64,000 nucleotides of DNA from assembly GCA_907165135.1 (NCBI GenBank), contig OU015569.1, positions 10,974,501 through 11,038,500 on the forward strand, in the 5' to 3' direction. Shown here piece after piece: positions 33,961-46,335 of this stretch. Under the pieces are notes generated by a model, which saw only the letters and a list, made by a program, of their open reading frames with translations, searched no databases and was not told where the DNA came from. The DNA is from Oikopleura dioica. Its lineage: Eukaryota; Chordata; Appendicularia; Copelata; Oikopleuridae. A program made the position numbers and the translations under genes. The number at the start of each line of letters is the position of its first letter. The stretch's first letter is position 1.

Positions 33961-36863
33961 ATGAGACAACTTTTATTTCCCCTTCTTTTAGGGACTTCAT
34001 TTGCGAGGGATGAACTTTTCACTAGAGAATCGAGCTTTGAAGATTTATTTTTGAAGATCAGCTTGGACAGGAACCTTTTCAAAAATAAACAGTTTTTTTC
34101 TAGCTTTGAGCTAGCTAAGCTATATCATCTGGGATCGGCAATCTGTGTCCACGACCTGAGTCAGGGGTCTGAATGAGCTTTGCGCGGCTTTATTTTTATA
34201 CAAAGCCGCTTTGCGGCTTCTTAATAAATAAGACCACTACGCGGCTTTTATCAAAGGTATGTCACGACCCTGACTCAGGTCTAAAACACAGCTCAGGAAA
34301 TTATTTCATTATAAGATATTCGAAGCTTGAGCACCACCCTAATAGCATTTTTGAATTTGAAGAAGAGATAATTTTGTCTTTTAAACAAAGTCGAGGTGGA
34401 ACTAGAGGAAGGGACCCTTATCGGTTACCAGACAACGGGAAAACATTTTGAAGTATTCAAACAAGTACCTTATGCGAAATCTCCTGAAGGAAAAGAGTTT
34501 GAACTGAAGTACTTTCCTGTTTGCTTTTCATAAGTAAACAGGTCACTCCTGTAATGACAGTAGTGCCAACTTTTTCAAGGCAATCTTCGATTTCGTAAGC
34601 CGGAGCCGATCGGGACCTTTGCTGGCGGAATTCATGATTCTGTCGCTGTAGGCATGGCTCTAGAAATCATTAAAAGTCACTAGGTCTCATCTAGGTGCTG
34701 AATTGTAAATCATTAGAATTTTCTAGAGCTGTTTGAAAGGCGACAATCTCAAAGCTTGCATCGGAACAGGCGTTGGCTCGAATGACCTACAAGATGCGCT
34801 AGACATGGGATTTATTTCCGAAGACTGCCTCACAATGGATATTTACCGACCAGTGAAAAACTACCACACGCGTCTCCCGATTTTCGTCTGGATTCACGGC
34901 GGTGGATTGACTAGTGGAACATCAGCTTATTACCACTTTTCCAGACTGGCAAGGGAGGATATTATTGTTGCTGTGGTTCAATATCGCCTTGGAGTGCACG
35001 GCTTCTTGAGCTCCTACAGTGCTGAGGGACTGACCGAAACTCCAGGCAATTTTGGTCTGCTAGATCAACAAGCAGCAATTGAGTTTGTTCATCGAAACGC
35101 GCGTAATCTCGGCGGCGATCCAGAAAAATCACCATCGGCGGCGAGTCAGCGGGCGGCTGGTCTGTTGGCTGGCACATGTTGAGTACCAAGTCAACAAACA
35201 TGATCCGCACGGCGATTTCACAATCTGGCATGGCTTCTTTTGACATGTCGCCGCAAGACTCTGAGCACGGAAACTTGGCGATCAAGCATCTTTGCGAAAA
35301 GACCAAGGCGAAAATCAACTCGACCTTGGCTTGCTCCGGAAGCAGCGAAGACATCCTCAACCGTTTCAGAACATTGACGAAGAACGAAATTATTCAGTTG
35401 GAAATTGCCGATCGGGAGAGCAGAAAAGAATTCGAGAATTATCCAGAATGGGCTCCAGTCCATTACGATGGCGAGTTTTTCAAGATGAATGCCAAGGAGG
35501 AGTTTGAAGGAGGACATATTGTTGATGACGTTACTTATGTGATTGGGTCGAATTCGTTCGAAGGAAGCTTGATTTGGAAGTGGCTCTTGAGAGATGTCAA
35601 AACTTATGACAAGGCATTCGAAAACAGTTTGAATAAGACAAAATTCTAAATGAAGTTGGTGGTCGGCAATCTGTGCAGAAAACCTGAATCAGGGTCCTCT
35701 AAGAGCTTTCAGGACCCTGACTCAGGTTTTCTACGCAGATTGCCTACACAGAAGTTCGCTAGGAAGTTGACTTCGAGTTGAAAGTTTGAAAGTTCTTTTT
35801 TCGAATGCTGGGAAAGACGACCGAATGAAAGTTTTCCAAAGTCTTGAAGGCGCGCTGGTTAGAACATCTCCCCTTAGCTTATTAACATTCTCGCCCGCAC
35901 TTTCACGGAATTTTAAAGAAATTTGAGAAAAGCCAAGGTCAAATTCCAAACTCAACATTTTCACGTCATTCTAGCATCGCTTAATTTTTCTAACCAAAGA
36001 AAAAAAGGTTACGGAGAAGGAACGAAAACCAATGGAAAGAGGCTGCGATATGTTCCTGAAAAAGATCGAGAGGAAATTTTCGAAAATTATTTCAGGTGGA
36101 ATTTTATTCAATTTTTTCTTTTGCAATCTTGCTTTTTAGAATTTTAAGCGACGAGCCGTGGCTAAACTGCACTGATATCAAACACTGCACTGCTCTAGAA
36201 TACCAGCTGCTCGCTGAAAAGATCTGGGCGGACATGGCTTTCGTTTTACCAGCTTTTGAACACGCTCTTCTTTATTCGGATAAATCTGCCTTTGTCGCTG
36301 TTTATTACTTGAATGTTGATATGAAGTTTGATCTTCTAAGGGAAGTTTTCATTTTCTAAGTTGGGATAAGATAAAATGATTTCTGAAAACAAGAAAAAGC
36401 CAGATTGAATATCCAATTCCCGGAGCTGGCCACGCCGAGGACATAATGTTCATGCTCGATGTTCCCAGCATGGAGCTCAAACTCAACGGAAAATCAACGT
36501 CGCTTTGGGAGATTCTTCATAGTCCACCTTCAAACCCTTACAGGCCAGAAGAATACATGTACCACATGGTGGATATTTTTGTCAATCACTGGGCCTCCAT
36601 CATCAAGGTAAAAAGCAAAAATAACGATAATAAAAACGATGGAAATTAAGCATGGTCATCCGGCCTCGCCTTGGCCTCAGTTTGAACGAGAATACAAGCA
36701 TTTCGTCGAATGGACGAATAACGCCACCCATGCGATCGAAAAAGTTCATTCTAAACTCCCGCCAACGATCGAATTCATGATCGATACTTATGGAAGCCTG
36801 GGAAGCTCGGCAACGGTGATTTCTTCTTCTCTTTTTGCACTTTTCTTCGCGCTGCTTTTCTAG
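33961..36863 (+). CDS. Carboxylesterase/cholinesterase-family protein, GPI-type end, one frameshift
   Basis: A signal peptide (MRQLLFPLLLGTSFA) opens at 33961. Later exons encode a type-B carboxylesterase: VELEEGTLIGYQ, SEDCLTMDIYRP, WIHGGGL, YRLGVHGFLS, GNFGLLDQQAA, the nucleophile elbow GGESAGG, the acid segment around NSFEGSL and the histidine segment GAGHAED. So the Ser-Glu-His triad is present. The C-terminus ends in a hydrophobic run (VISSSLFALFFALLF) typical of GPI-anchored members. Near 35124-35135 a run of five A's breaks the frame: restoring homology needs one more base, so this is either a sequencing error or a damaged gene. Intron 1 is large, contains a MITE and appears to use a GA donor. 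Substrate cannot be told. Confidence 0.8.
34131..34290. mobile_element. CCTGAGTCAGG-arm MITE in esterase intron
   Basis: The arms ATCGGCAATCTGTG..CCTGAGTCAGG and CCTGACTCAGG face each other, with GCGGCTTT repeats between them. The same arms recur at 35661, 39921, 46919, 47567, 48177 and 49531. No coding potential. Confidence 0.7.
35661..35748. mobile_element. CCTGAGTCAGG-arm MITE, short copy in esterase intron
   Basis: A compact 88-bp inverted repeat: TCGGCAATCTGTGCAGAAAA on the left and its near complement ending AGATTGCC on the right. It lies directly after the exon ending near 35649. Confidence 0.75.
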
Positions 36864-38733
36864 CTATTTTTTCATTAAATTGTAGCATTGAACTGTTCTG
36901 AGTTTTATTTGAAGTGGGGAGCCATTAGAGCGCTCGTCCAAAATCGTCTCAAATTAAGACCGGTACTTATAGAGCCCGTTCCTTCTCAGCAAAAGAGAAA
37001 GAGAGAGAGAAGGAACCGCGCCGTTGCGAGCATAATCATAACTCCCGTCGTAACGTACCATCACTTCTAATGACTTCGAAACAGTTAGAAAATGTCTCGA
37101 GAAAACCCCAGTTCAAGTGACACGTGATCGAGCGTGATCTCGCATTCGAATAACGAGCAAAAAAGAATGATGACCTGAACTTTTGAACTATTTTTGTATC
37201 AACTAAGTTCGACTTTTCCAGCTAAAGTGAGCGGCTCAAACAGCTCGAAAACCAGCTCGAATTCCGCTCAATTTGAGCTGAGCCAGCTCAACATTCAGCT
37301 CAAGAAACCGCAATTGAAAATGATGAGCTCATTATTGAGCTCTACGAAATTTTACAACATCGGGCAATTTTCAATCCTCTTGACCTTTTTTCATCGACTT
37401 TTTCCCAAGAGCACGTCATAATCTGTCCTCGCCGAACTCTGCTCGCTTGTCGTACTTCATCAATGTTTCTTTGTCGCGAACGAACAGGGGTTACCTTTAG
37501 CCGGCGAGAAGAACGTTGGGTTATTTCGACCATTGAAGGAGCTTTACTTCGTGTTCGTTTTCTAACTTTCTGCTGCTTGAGTTGAGCGAGCGAATTACAC
37601 TTGAGCGCCAACTGCGAGAGTCGTTAGAGATCGTTCGTAACTCGCGAGTTAGACTCTGGTTTTGACCGCCTATTCCGGACGCTACATTTTACTAAACTCA
37701 AAATAAATATTACAAAAAAGGAAGAGGGAGAAGAGTCTTCTTGAGCTTGTTCAATTCCGAAGCCAGAAAATAAGAGAAAATCAACGAAGAAACAAAAACG
37801 GAAAAATCAACTTCATAAGCAGTATTTTCTGACTGATTCAAGAAAAAAAATATCGAAATGAAAAAAATGAGGAGTTTAATCCTCGTCGCCCAAATTGCAG
37901 AATCCTGCAGAAGAAGCGGATTTTCGAGAAAAAGAAGACAATCAGGAAAGCGTTGAAAATTAATTTCATGAAAATTTTCCAAAAGCTGGTTTTTTTCTGC
38001 AAAAAAAGTCGGTCATAAACGATAGTCATAAACGGCGGTTGTTGGTTTCTTAGTCAGAAATAGACGGAAAATAGATGCTAGCTACAGTTATTCCCTGAAG
38101 ATTATTTGGTGATTTTGATAGCCAAAAGTACTGTTCGTAGCACGAATAATTTGTTGGCTATAAGTTACTGCCTTTAAAATAAAAACCTTAAGACCTGTCT
38201 TTTGATATGTCAATATCATATTGTCAATATGGACAAGCTTCATATCGTATAGGTATTTACTCAGACCCCCTTAAAGTCCAAGGGGCCCATAATAGACAAG
38301 ACATAAGAAATAGTTGTGAATCAATAAGGGGAGATGGCTCGGAATGTTTTCGTGGTGTGATGCTAATCCGGCCTTATTTTGCGGTCTTTGTTCTAAAAAA
38401 AGATCAAAACTGGCAATTCTGATCGGAGATGTAAAATCATAAATTCAAATAAAATGTGACAGCTCGCAGAGCACCACATGATGATATATTGCGTCAACCC
38501 GATCAGCAGTGACAGTTTGGACAGCTTCACCTTGTTAAGCTTATCTATTTTTATTTTCGGTTTCGGACTTTCACGTGACTTATTCACCCAAGAATTCGTT
38601 GTTTCAATTACCAAGGGTATCTTATTCAATAATTATAAATTCCTACAATGCATTCTCTCGATAACAACTGTCGCCATCATGCTCCTGATTGGCTGATCTC
38701 AGACTATATGGAGCTCAACCAATCAAGTGTTTG
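36864..38733. other. Intergenic region, AGCTC-rich patch
   Basis: No gene recognised in 1.9 kb. Between about 37215 and 37345 there are some fourteen imperfect copies of GAGCT/AGCTC in a row, a degenerate simple repeat. A hairpin of GTTCCTTCTC with its complement lies at 36979-37016. The final 60 bp carry two inverted CCAAT boxes and may be a promoter for the following gene. Confidence 0.35.
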
Positions 38734-41700
38734 ATGGCGATGAAAAAGGCTGGAAAATGCTCTTTTGAAACGCTTGAAAAAGGAACTCCAGTTGAACTGG
38801 TCGAAAATGCCATCATCCCTTTTGCCTACTGTTTACAGGAAAAGGTCGAAAAACGAAGCAATGATTAGGATAAATAATAAACTCGCCTGTCAGAGAGAGA
38901 GAGCGATGACTTCACTCAACATTTCTTTTTTATCGCCAACGGATACTAAGACATCTATATTTTACTCGTTAGGCTTTATTAAATGCTCGTTAAAACATCC
39001 TCTCTCTCTTTTCTTTGTCTTTAGTTTTTAATCATCGAAAATGAAAAATTACTTTTCGACCGAAATTTAGAAAGATCCAGTTGTGCTAGAAGAAGTCATC
39101 TTGGCTGGACCAAACAGTGATCCTTCAAACACAGATCCGTATTGTTACGATGAATGTGGACCCGATGGTCTTGGAGAATATGATGTTGATGAGTGTGTAG
39201 CATGTTATAAAGTAAGCATGAAAAAGTACAAAATTTAAAATGGTATTCGTTGACAAAGAATCGTTGGCATTTCAATTTTGATTAATTTTAATTAGTGACA
39301 CCCTTAACGGTTAGGGTTAGATTTAGGGATTGGATTGACCAATGATGATCAATTTAAAATTTCTGAAGATTGATATTACAACGATTACTGTCTTATTGTT
39401 TAGAGGTTATCATGTTTTAGGGTTACCCGCTACTAAAGTTTGTCTTGAGAATGGCCTGCTACTCACAATAATTCTTTTTCAGGATGAAGACAGAATCGAA
39501 GACATAACAGAAAAATACATCGCGAGAGGAGGCTTCAGCCGAATGACTCCAAGTATACAGCAAGTTCAAGACTGTATCGACTTCTATCTACCGACAATTT
39601 TAACCTCCGAAGAACCAGAGCTATTCATCGAGAATACGAACAACCGCCAACTCGCTGGTCGAATCGAAGGAAGGAAGATAAACTTGAATTTGATTCTTTT
39701 TGTCGAAACGTCAGACAGTTCTTGAGGGCGCAAAGGATTTCCGGCGCATCTGGAGCGACGCGCAATTATTTTTAGAAAGCGGAAGCAATAACCCGTCACC
39801 CGGACATTAGTACTCGTATATTTATTTCAAACATTCGACCGCATTTTTATGATGATTCCGGGCAAGAATAGAAATGACATCACTCACCGCGCGATAAGTG
39901 TAAGGGGTAACCTTGTTCTCCGCTCGGCAACCTGAGTAGGAAACCTGAGTCAGGCTTTGAAATAGTCGCTGAATGGTCAAGTTAACAGAGCTGTCATGTG
40001 GCTTCGTTTTTGTGAAAGCCGCGAGGCGGCTTTTTATTTAAACTATTTGAAATCCTGACTCAGGTTTTCTACACAGTTTGTCGAGCCCAGTCGTTGTTTA
40101 TCCATTTTTCCCAATTTTATTGGTCAAGACCTAGATCAAGATGGCCTTTTGTGGTCCACTATTGGAGAAATAAGGTTTTGGAGAATCCTTAAAAAGTATA
40201 AAACTAATAACGGGGATTAGGTTATTCTGAGCTGTTTAACTGCCGTGCTTTATGCACGTCATGATTCAACAAAATGCACGAAAATGGCCATTAACCTTCT
40301 CGCGACGGGCTACCCGGAGCGGGCTGGAGGGACAAAAAAGGTCACGGCCGGAAGTTATCGGAAGTGAGGGTTAACCAGCCTGGCTCGCTTTATATCCGGC
40401 CATTTTCACGCGATACATAAGTTCATTCGCCAATTAGACACTCGTAACTACTCGAAGTCACCATTTTTACGACCCTGAATTCCAGAACAATATTACGTGT
40501 CTTAGGAATAAAAAATGCTCATTTTTAAGATTGAAAACATTTTCTACCCGTGATGCCTATTTTAAAGTTACTTTGGCTTGAAATATAATCAGACTGGCCA
40601 AAGTAAGCGTCAGAATCAGGGTTCCTGACTCAGGCACAGGTTCGAGAAATGGTTAGGGTTAGGGTTTGGTCAATGGTAGCTCTGTGCAAGGTGACTTTAA
40701 AATGAACGTCAGGAGTAAAAAATTTCTTAACAAAATTATCTTCTTCGAAGTGCCGGATATCATAAAATACGAATACGATTGTGATACATCTGATCCTTCA
40801 AGCTGCGATGCTGGAAGCAACTTTTGGGAAGGCATCATTCGCGTTCCTGAAGATTCTTCCGAAAATAGTCGAAAAAGAAGAGACGGAGAAAGCTGTTTCT
40901 TCGAAGAATTTAGGTTTGAAACGAAGCTGATGTTAATAACAAGGTTTCATTTGATGATTTAAGTTTTGAAAACGCAGCAGTGCTCGGACAAGCAGATGAC
41001 AACGGTATCCGGTTGACATATCTGAGAGAGGCGCGCGCCGACATAAACTTCAATGTTACTCTCTCAGAGCAATGCGAGAATAACCATCTAGTTCCAGGGA
41101 TTTTTCATCATCGTCCGAGACGGTCTCTTATTCCTGATCGATCCTCCTTGATTTCGTTTTTCAATCATTAATTCTGCTGTTTCCTTCTCAGGCTTTTATA
41201 CAGATATTTTGAGAAAATAAACCTTTTGAAAATCCCTCCCAAGAATTCATCTTCAAACAGAGAGTACCAGCTGCCGTTCTTCCGCGATTCTACTCCGTCG
41301 ATCGACTTACTTCCAAAAACTACGAGATCGAATTCGGCTGGGACTCGATCGGATACCTCTACGCATACGGCGATTTGGAGAACGTAAGTGTTCCGCAAAC
41401 GATTCTAGCGACGCCGCAAGCTTTTAATCTTACTGGCACTACTTTCATCAGCTACAAGAATGGTAAAGCATAAGGGTATTCTGTAATTAAGTCTTCTTTA
41501 GATATTTTGGTGGATAAGCAGAGTCCATCTTCTTACGCAATTTCATTCTCTCCAAACGGTCGATCCTACGATCCCGGCGTTGAAGTCGCAACTTTAAACA
41601 TGGAGACGCTGGCTGCTGATCCCATTTCTCCTTTCCAATTCCAGCTCAAGTCGGTCTTGACACCCGGCTTCCGCGAAGTAGAAAGCGCTTCCACCGAAGC

Positions 41701-43415
41701 GCCAACGAACAACTACGTTCCCTGTATCCCGAATCTCGTTGATCCACCAAAATGCAAAACGATCACCAATATGCCAGTGAATGTAACACTCTCCGAAAAT
41801 CGATCCAACTCAATGACGGTAAGAAAAAGGACGCTGAAGACAACGAAGACCGCTTAAATTTTACTAAAACAGGAATAACTCATTTTAAGAAATTTAAGGT
41901 GAAGAAAAAGGTTAAGTCTTGATCAGTTCATACAGTGATACTCATGAATTAACAGCAAAACATACAGGGAATATCTTGTAATCTCGGACTCATGTAGATC
42001 TTCATTTCAATTCATTAATTCCGTCTTAGAACAGAGGCTTTCCATTGTCGACCAGCATAGATCTTGTCGACAATTTAGATGAGGCACTCTGATGAAACTG
42101 ATTTGACAGTCATGAAATTCAACTAAAGTCATTAAAGTCGCATTTGATGACTGTAAATAAACCCTCAGTTTCAAGATAAAGTGCTAAAAATCATTTTAGA
42201 TAACGAAGATGATCCTCAATCAAGCAAACAAGTTGATCAAGCAAGAGAACAAGAACCAACTCGTTTGCGAAGATTATTCAGTTTGTCAAATCAAAATCAA
42301 GTACTTGGACTTTCCAGAAGGACGAGCCTGCGATGAAGGCCTCTGTCACGATGCGCTGATTTCAACTGGCTGTGTTGGATGGAAGGAGGGAAATGCCTGC
42401 CAAGCTTATATTGATAATTCCTCAGATGCGATCTTCTATTCCAACAAAAGTAAGTAACAGAAACTTCTTACTGACACAGGGCCTGTCTCCTGAGTTTATA
42501 AGGCTTCTACCAGAGTTCAAAAACCCCGCGATTTGCCCGGGCACAGGCGGGCGCGGGCTCGGAATGGAAAAATGGTCGGGGGCTCAGGCGGGCACGGGCA
42601 CAAAATTGATGAAGCTCGGGGGCTCAGGTGGGCACGGGCCCGAAACTGAAGGTGCCCGCGGGCTTACGCGGGCGCGGGCAAAAAATTGAAGGTGCCCGCG
42701 GGCTCACGCGGGCGCGGGCCCTTGCCCTCCTGCTCGCGCCCGGCCGCGCCCGCGAGCACAGAGGGACCTACTTTCAATCGGTATTTTCAGCTTCAATTCG
42801 ATGACTTGAATAAGTTTGCCGTCAAAAAATAAGCGAAAATGGTAAAAAAAAGTACGGAAATTCGCGAGAATCTTGATTTTAGACCAAATTTTGAGCCAAT
42901 TTTTGGAGTCTTTTTCGAAGAAAACTCTTTTACGGGTTACCGAAAAAAGTCTTAATTTTTATTTAAATTTTCAAAGTTTTCGGCGAAAATTTCTTCTTCT
43001 TTTACGAAAACTGGCCGCGGCCCTGACGGGCTCGGGCGCCTGAGGCCGCGAGGCCCGGGGGCTCAGGCGGGCACGGTGTAATCATAAAAACTGGCCGCGG
43101 CCCTAACGGGCTCGGGCGCTTGAGGCCGCGAGGCCCGGGGGCGCAGGCGGGCAGCGTGCCCGCGCCCGGCCGGCCGCCGCTCCCCTGCCCGGGAGCCGAA
43201 AATTTTTGAACTCTGGCTTCTACACAGGTTGCTGAACCTAGCGCTGCGTATAATTAAAAACCTCAGCAATAAGATAAAATTTTTCAGAGGGCGAATTTTT
43301 CTATCACTGGGAATCGTCGGAAAACCAACTTTACGGCACCGCATCGAAAAACAAAAAGCCACTAAAACTCGACGGCAAGAAGGACATCGTCTCGATGCTT
43401 CAGGGTAGAGTGTAG
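38734..43415 (+). CDS. Putative extracellular Cys-containing multi-exon protein, family unknown
   Basis: Coding exons follow one another on the plus strand near 38734-38845, 39070-39210, 39483-39670, 40752-40911, 40956-41100, 41255-41470, 41503-41820, 42198-42452 and 43290-43415. Reading frames carry scattered Cys (CYDECGPDG; CDTSDPSSCD; CEDYSVC; a six-Cys stretch near residues coded at 42268-42400), several N-x-S/T sites and a dibasic SRKRRDGE that could be a furin site. No signal peptide was found upstream, so the 5' end is incomplete. I could not name a domain. Large introns hold a MITE (39921) and a hAT-like element (42511). Exon borders are approximate and several need non-GT donors, so some could belong to separate genes. 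Confidence 0.5.
39921..40090. mobile_element. CCTGAGTCAGG-arm MITE, long copy
   Basis: The arms CTCGGCAACCTGAGTAGG and ACACAGTTTGTCGAGCCCAG flank an interior that contains the same GCGGCTTT hairpin as the copies at 34131 and 47567. Confidence 0.75.
42503..43223. mobile_element. hAT-like GC-rich MITE with 8-bp target duplication
   Basis: Perfect 13-bp terminal repeats CAGAGTTCAAAAA and its complement bound 42511-43215 (705 bp). The direct repeat GCTTCTAC flanks it at 42503-42510 and 43216-43223. An 8-bp duplication with CAG...CTG ends is the hAT pattern. The interior is extremely GC-rich, with many GGGCTCAGGCGGGC-type units and a tandem pair of about 79 bp at roughly 43008-43155. No transposase. 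Confidence 0.85.
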
Positions 43416-43806
43416 CTAAACATGTTCCATAAGCTCCTTGTCTAATTATTACTATGCTTGTATGATAGATTATCTGAAAAAAGACCCCATCCATTAATAG
43501 TTTATTTCTCTGCCCAGTTCAACCCTTTGCAACTCTCTTTACTTGTTTCTTCGGAAAAGTGAAAATTTTCAACTCGCAAAATTTGCAGGTTTCAAAAAAC
43601 AAAATGGAATTGAAAAAGTTAAATTTTCACTATCCCAAATAAACAGTATTTGCTCTTGAAAACGTTTTATTTATGTCTCTGCTGTTTATATTCCCAATTT
43701 AATAAATTCACTATTGAAAATTGTCGCTCCGAATAAATTTAAAAGAAAAATTATAAATCGAATTCATCACTAAATATGAATTTTATCAAATTAAAGGGAG
43801 GAAGAA
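43416..43806. other. Intergenic stretch
   Basis: AT-rich sequence with AATAAA-like signals after the preceding gene. No gene or repeat recognised. Confidence 0.35.
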
Positions 43807-44568
43807 TTAAGGATATAGCCGTTCTCAAGGCACTTTCGTAGCGCCGAAATGGGGCGATAAAATTTTTTCATTTTAAGACAGGTCCTACCTAAAATTATGT
43901 CTAGAATTCGATTCTGATGTTATTGAAAATTTTTTTCAAAGAAAATTTATCTCTGGAGCGATTTGAAATCTTACGATCACTTTTTCTCGAAATTTTTCAA
44001 TTAAATCGCTAAAACTAAACCGTGTTATATTATAAATAACTACGTATCTATCTTCTTAGGGCCTCAAAATTTCAAAACCCGAGCAAATTTTCATTCTAGC
44101 GTCTTCTTCTTTTTGGCTTTTCTTTTTCTTAAATGCTGCGTTCAGGGCGCTCGACCAATCAGCGAGCACTTTCACATACGCGCCTCACCGCGCGATGGAG
44201 GAGGGCGCCCAGCGCAGCAAACCAGAGCGCTGTCTGACGCTTCGGCTTACTCAAGTAAGCCTCATAAAAATGGCTCTAGAATCATAAATAATTGGAATCT
44301 ATTAAACTTTAGACCCTAGGAATGTAGAGAAAGGTCCAAATTTTTAATTTATCAAAAAAACTCGACCAATTTAATTGAAAATTCTCGAGAAAAAGTGATC
44401 GTAAGATTTTAAATTGCTCTAGAGAGAAATTTTTCCATTAAAAAAGTAGAAAGAACACTAGAATCGGGTTTCTTAGGCAATTTTAGGTAGGGTTCCTTTT
44501 GAAATGAAAAAAATTTATCGTCCCCTTTTGGCGCTACGAAAGTGCCTTGAGAACGGCTATATCCTTAA
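43807..44568. mobile_element. TTAA-flanked foldback element (754 bp)
   Basis: The ends GGATATAGCCGTTCTCAAGG and its complement bound 43811-44564, with TTAA on each side (43807-43810, 44565-44568). The long inverted arms share CTACCTAAAATT and CGCTACGAAAGTGCC. The centre is GC-rich with a CCAAT box. No open frame. Confidence 0.85.
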
Positions 44569-44764
44569 GGGAAAGTGTTCAATTATTGATCTTGCAGGCA
44601 AAATTTTGTGATCATTTTTATCGAAAGTTGAAAGCTTTCTCGAAGCGCTGTCGAAAATGAAGGACTTTTTTTCCAGAAGTTGGCTCGGCGCGGAAACGCG
44701 GCGAAGAACGCCGGCATTTCAACGCAGTCGAAAATTTTTGAGAGTTTTGAGGAGCAGCTAGAGA

Positions 44765-46335
44765 ATGAGCTTCGCCGATCTAGACTATTTAGTAAAGTTA
44801 AAGATCTGGCGCTTTTTGGACGATAAGAAGGACTCCAATCAAAAGATTTACCTAGGTAACTCTATATTGATCGAATCATAAAAGTCGATGGCCGGAAAAA
44901 ATATAAATTTTTCGCCTTCGAACAGCCATAACTCACGTGATACTTAATGAAACCAAGCGATAAAGATATCAATCGAAAGCTTAGATTGTGAGGATTTGGG
45001 CAACGTAAAAATTATTTTGTAAAATCGACTTTTTTCTGATTGGCCGAAAATTTGAAATAATTATTTTTGCCAGTGAAACTAATTTTTTTTCAAATTTCTC
45101 TTTCTTGCCCCATTCCTCAGAAGGTGAGCTTTCCAAAAATGTTCTTATCATGTGATTTCATCAATTGTGGCGTGAGATATCCGCGTTCGTAGGAATTTCA
45201 AAGAAATGTTCCTGAAATCGCCTCAGGCTATGATAAGAGGTTTTTTTCAGATGATTTCGGAAGCTCGATAAGCCATGAAAACAATCCTATAAATGGTTTC
45301 TGTCGAAGACGAAATTTTCGTCAAAATCGAAAATTTATATTTTTCCGGCCAATTTAATCCGTTAATTAATATTATTTAAGGGTTGCTCCTTGTCGAACAC
45401 GATTATGTAAACGAGGTCGAAAAATGGATTGTTGGTAAATTGGAGGGCTTTTTGTGGTCCCCTTGTGTTCTTTCGCCATTTCGAAAACTTTCTCCGGAAT
45501 TGGCATTGATGCTCTTCAGGTACTTTTTTTAGCACATTCTAGGGGAGGTGGTCGATGACTTTTTGAGCGCTTTTCAAATTTTCGATATTATTATTTGTGA
45601 TTTTGATATCATCCACAGGAATGGAATAAAAATAAAGAGATAGAATAAATTAGTCCACATAATACCTTAGTACTGTATTTTCTTGCAGATACAAATAGAA
45701 ATAGAAAAATTCGATCCCGGCCACCTGAACCTTAAACATAGGTTTAAAACTGCGGAGGAAGATGAGGAGCTTTGGAACGTTCATCGGAAAGAGTATGGTT
45801 TGGACTTTCCTCCAAGGATTCTTCGTATTATCTGGCGTTGCCCTGATCTCCGGTATTTCATGGCTTATCGCATACAAGATTGGGCCATTTCCTTCCGCGA
45901 CTCTTCAAATCTGCATTGTGAGCTCGTAAAATTGGTTAAAGCATGGACAGAATACGACAAGGAGGACAAGATGTTGAATGCTTTCGCAAAGAGATTTGGT
46001 AAACACTACGTATTGGATGCAGTTGTTCCAGTCATTCGATGTCTTTTCTCCCCACTACCGACTATTCCAACTAACATGGTACTCAGCTTTTTTAAGTTTT
46101 TAGCCTAGTGAAGATTTAATCACATCTAAAATTTGACATTTACCTTAAAAATTTTATACAAATGGTAAATTTGGTTATTTACTTTAACTTCGAGGGGATC
46201 ATTTGCGTCGTCTAACCCCTGTCATTTTAGCCCGGATCCGCACATCGAAAGGAAGTCAAAGAAATGATGAAATCAAAAGACTTTCCTCCTCTCCGAAAAT
46301 CTGCGAAAAATCGGCGGCGAACTCTTTCTTTGTAA
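44765..46335 (+). CDS. Unrecognised protein, 4 exons
   Basis: Exons at 44765-44855, 45381-45518, about 45704-46058 and 46231-46335 read as one protein of about 229 residues. It starts MSFADLDYLVKLKIWRFLDD and ends with a basic segment (KSAKNRRRTLSL). The middle is rich in aromatic and charged residues (IIWRCPDLRYFMAYRIQDWA), with no membrane helix or signal peptide. Joining exons 2 and 3 in phase requires a GG donor or a slightly different acceptor, so that junction is uncertain. Intron 1 contains a 461-bp inverted-repeat element. I do not recognise the family. It lies 240 bp upstream of the TAZ2 gene on the same strand. Confidence 0.55.
44890..45350. mobile_element. Inverted-repeat element in an intron
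   Basis: The terminal inverted repeats GGCCGGAAAAAATATAAAT (left) and ATTTATATTTTTCCGGCC (right) bound 461 bp with no coding frame. No target duplication is obvious. It occupies most of intron 1 of the gene at 44765. Confidence 0.6.

Noticed and set aside
37342-38029. Minus-strand open frames
   Set aside because: Composition is Arg/Ser- or Phe-rich without splice partners or family resemblance.
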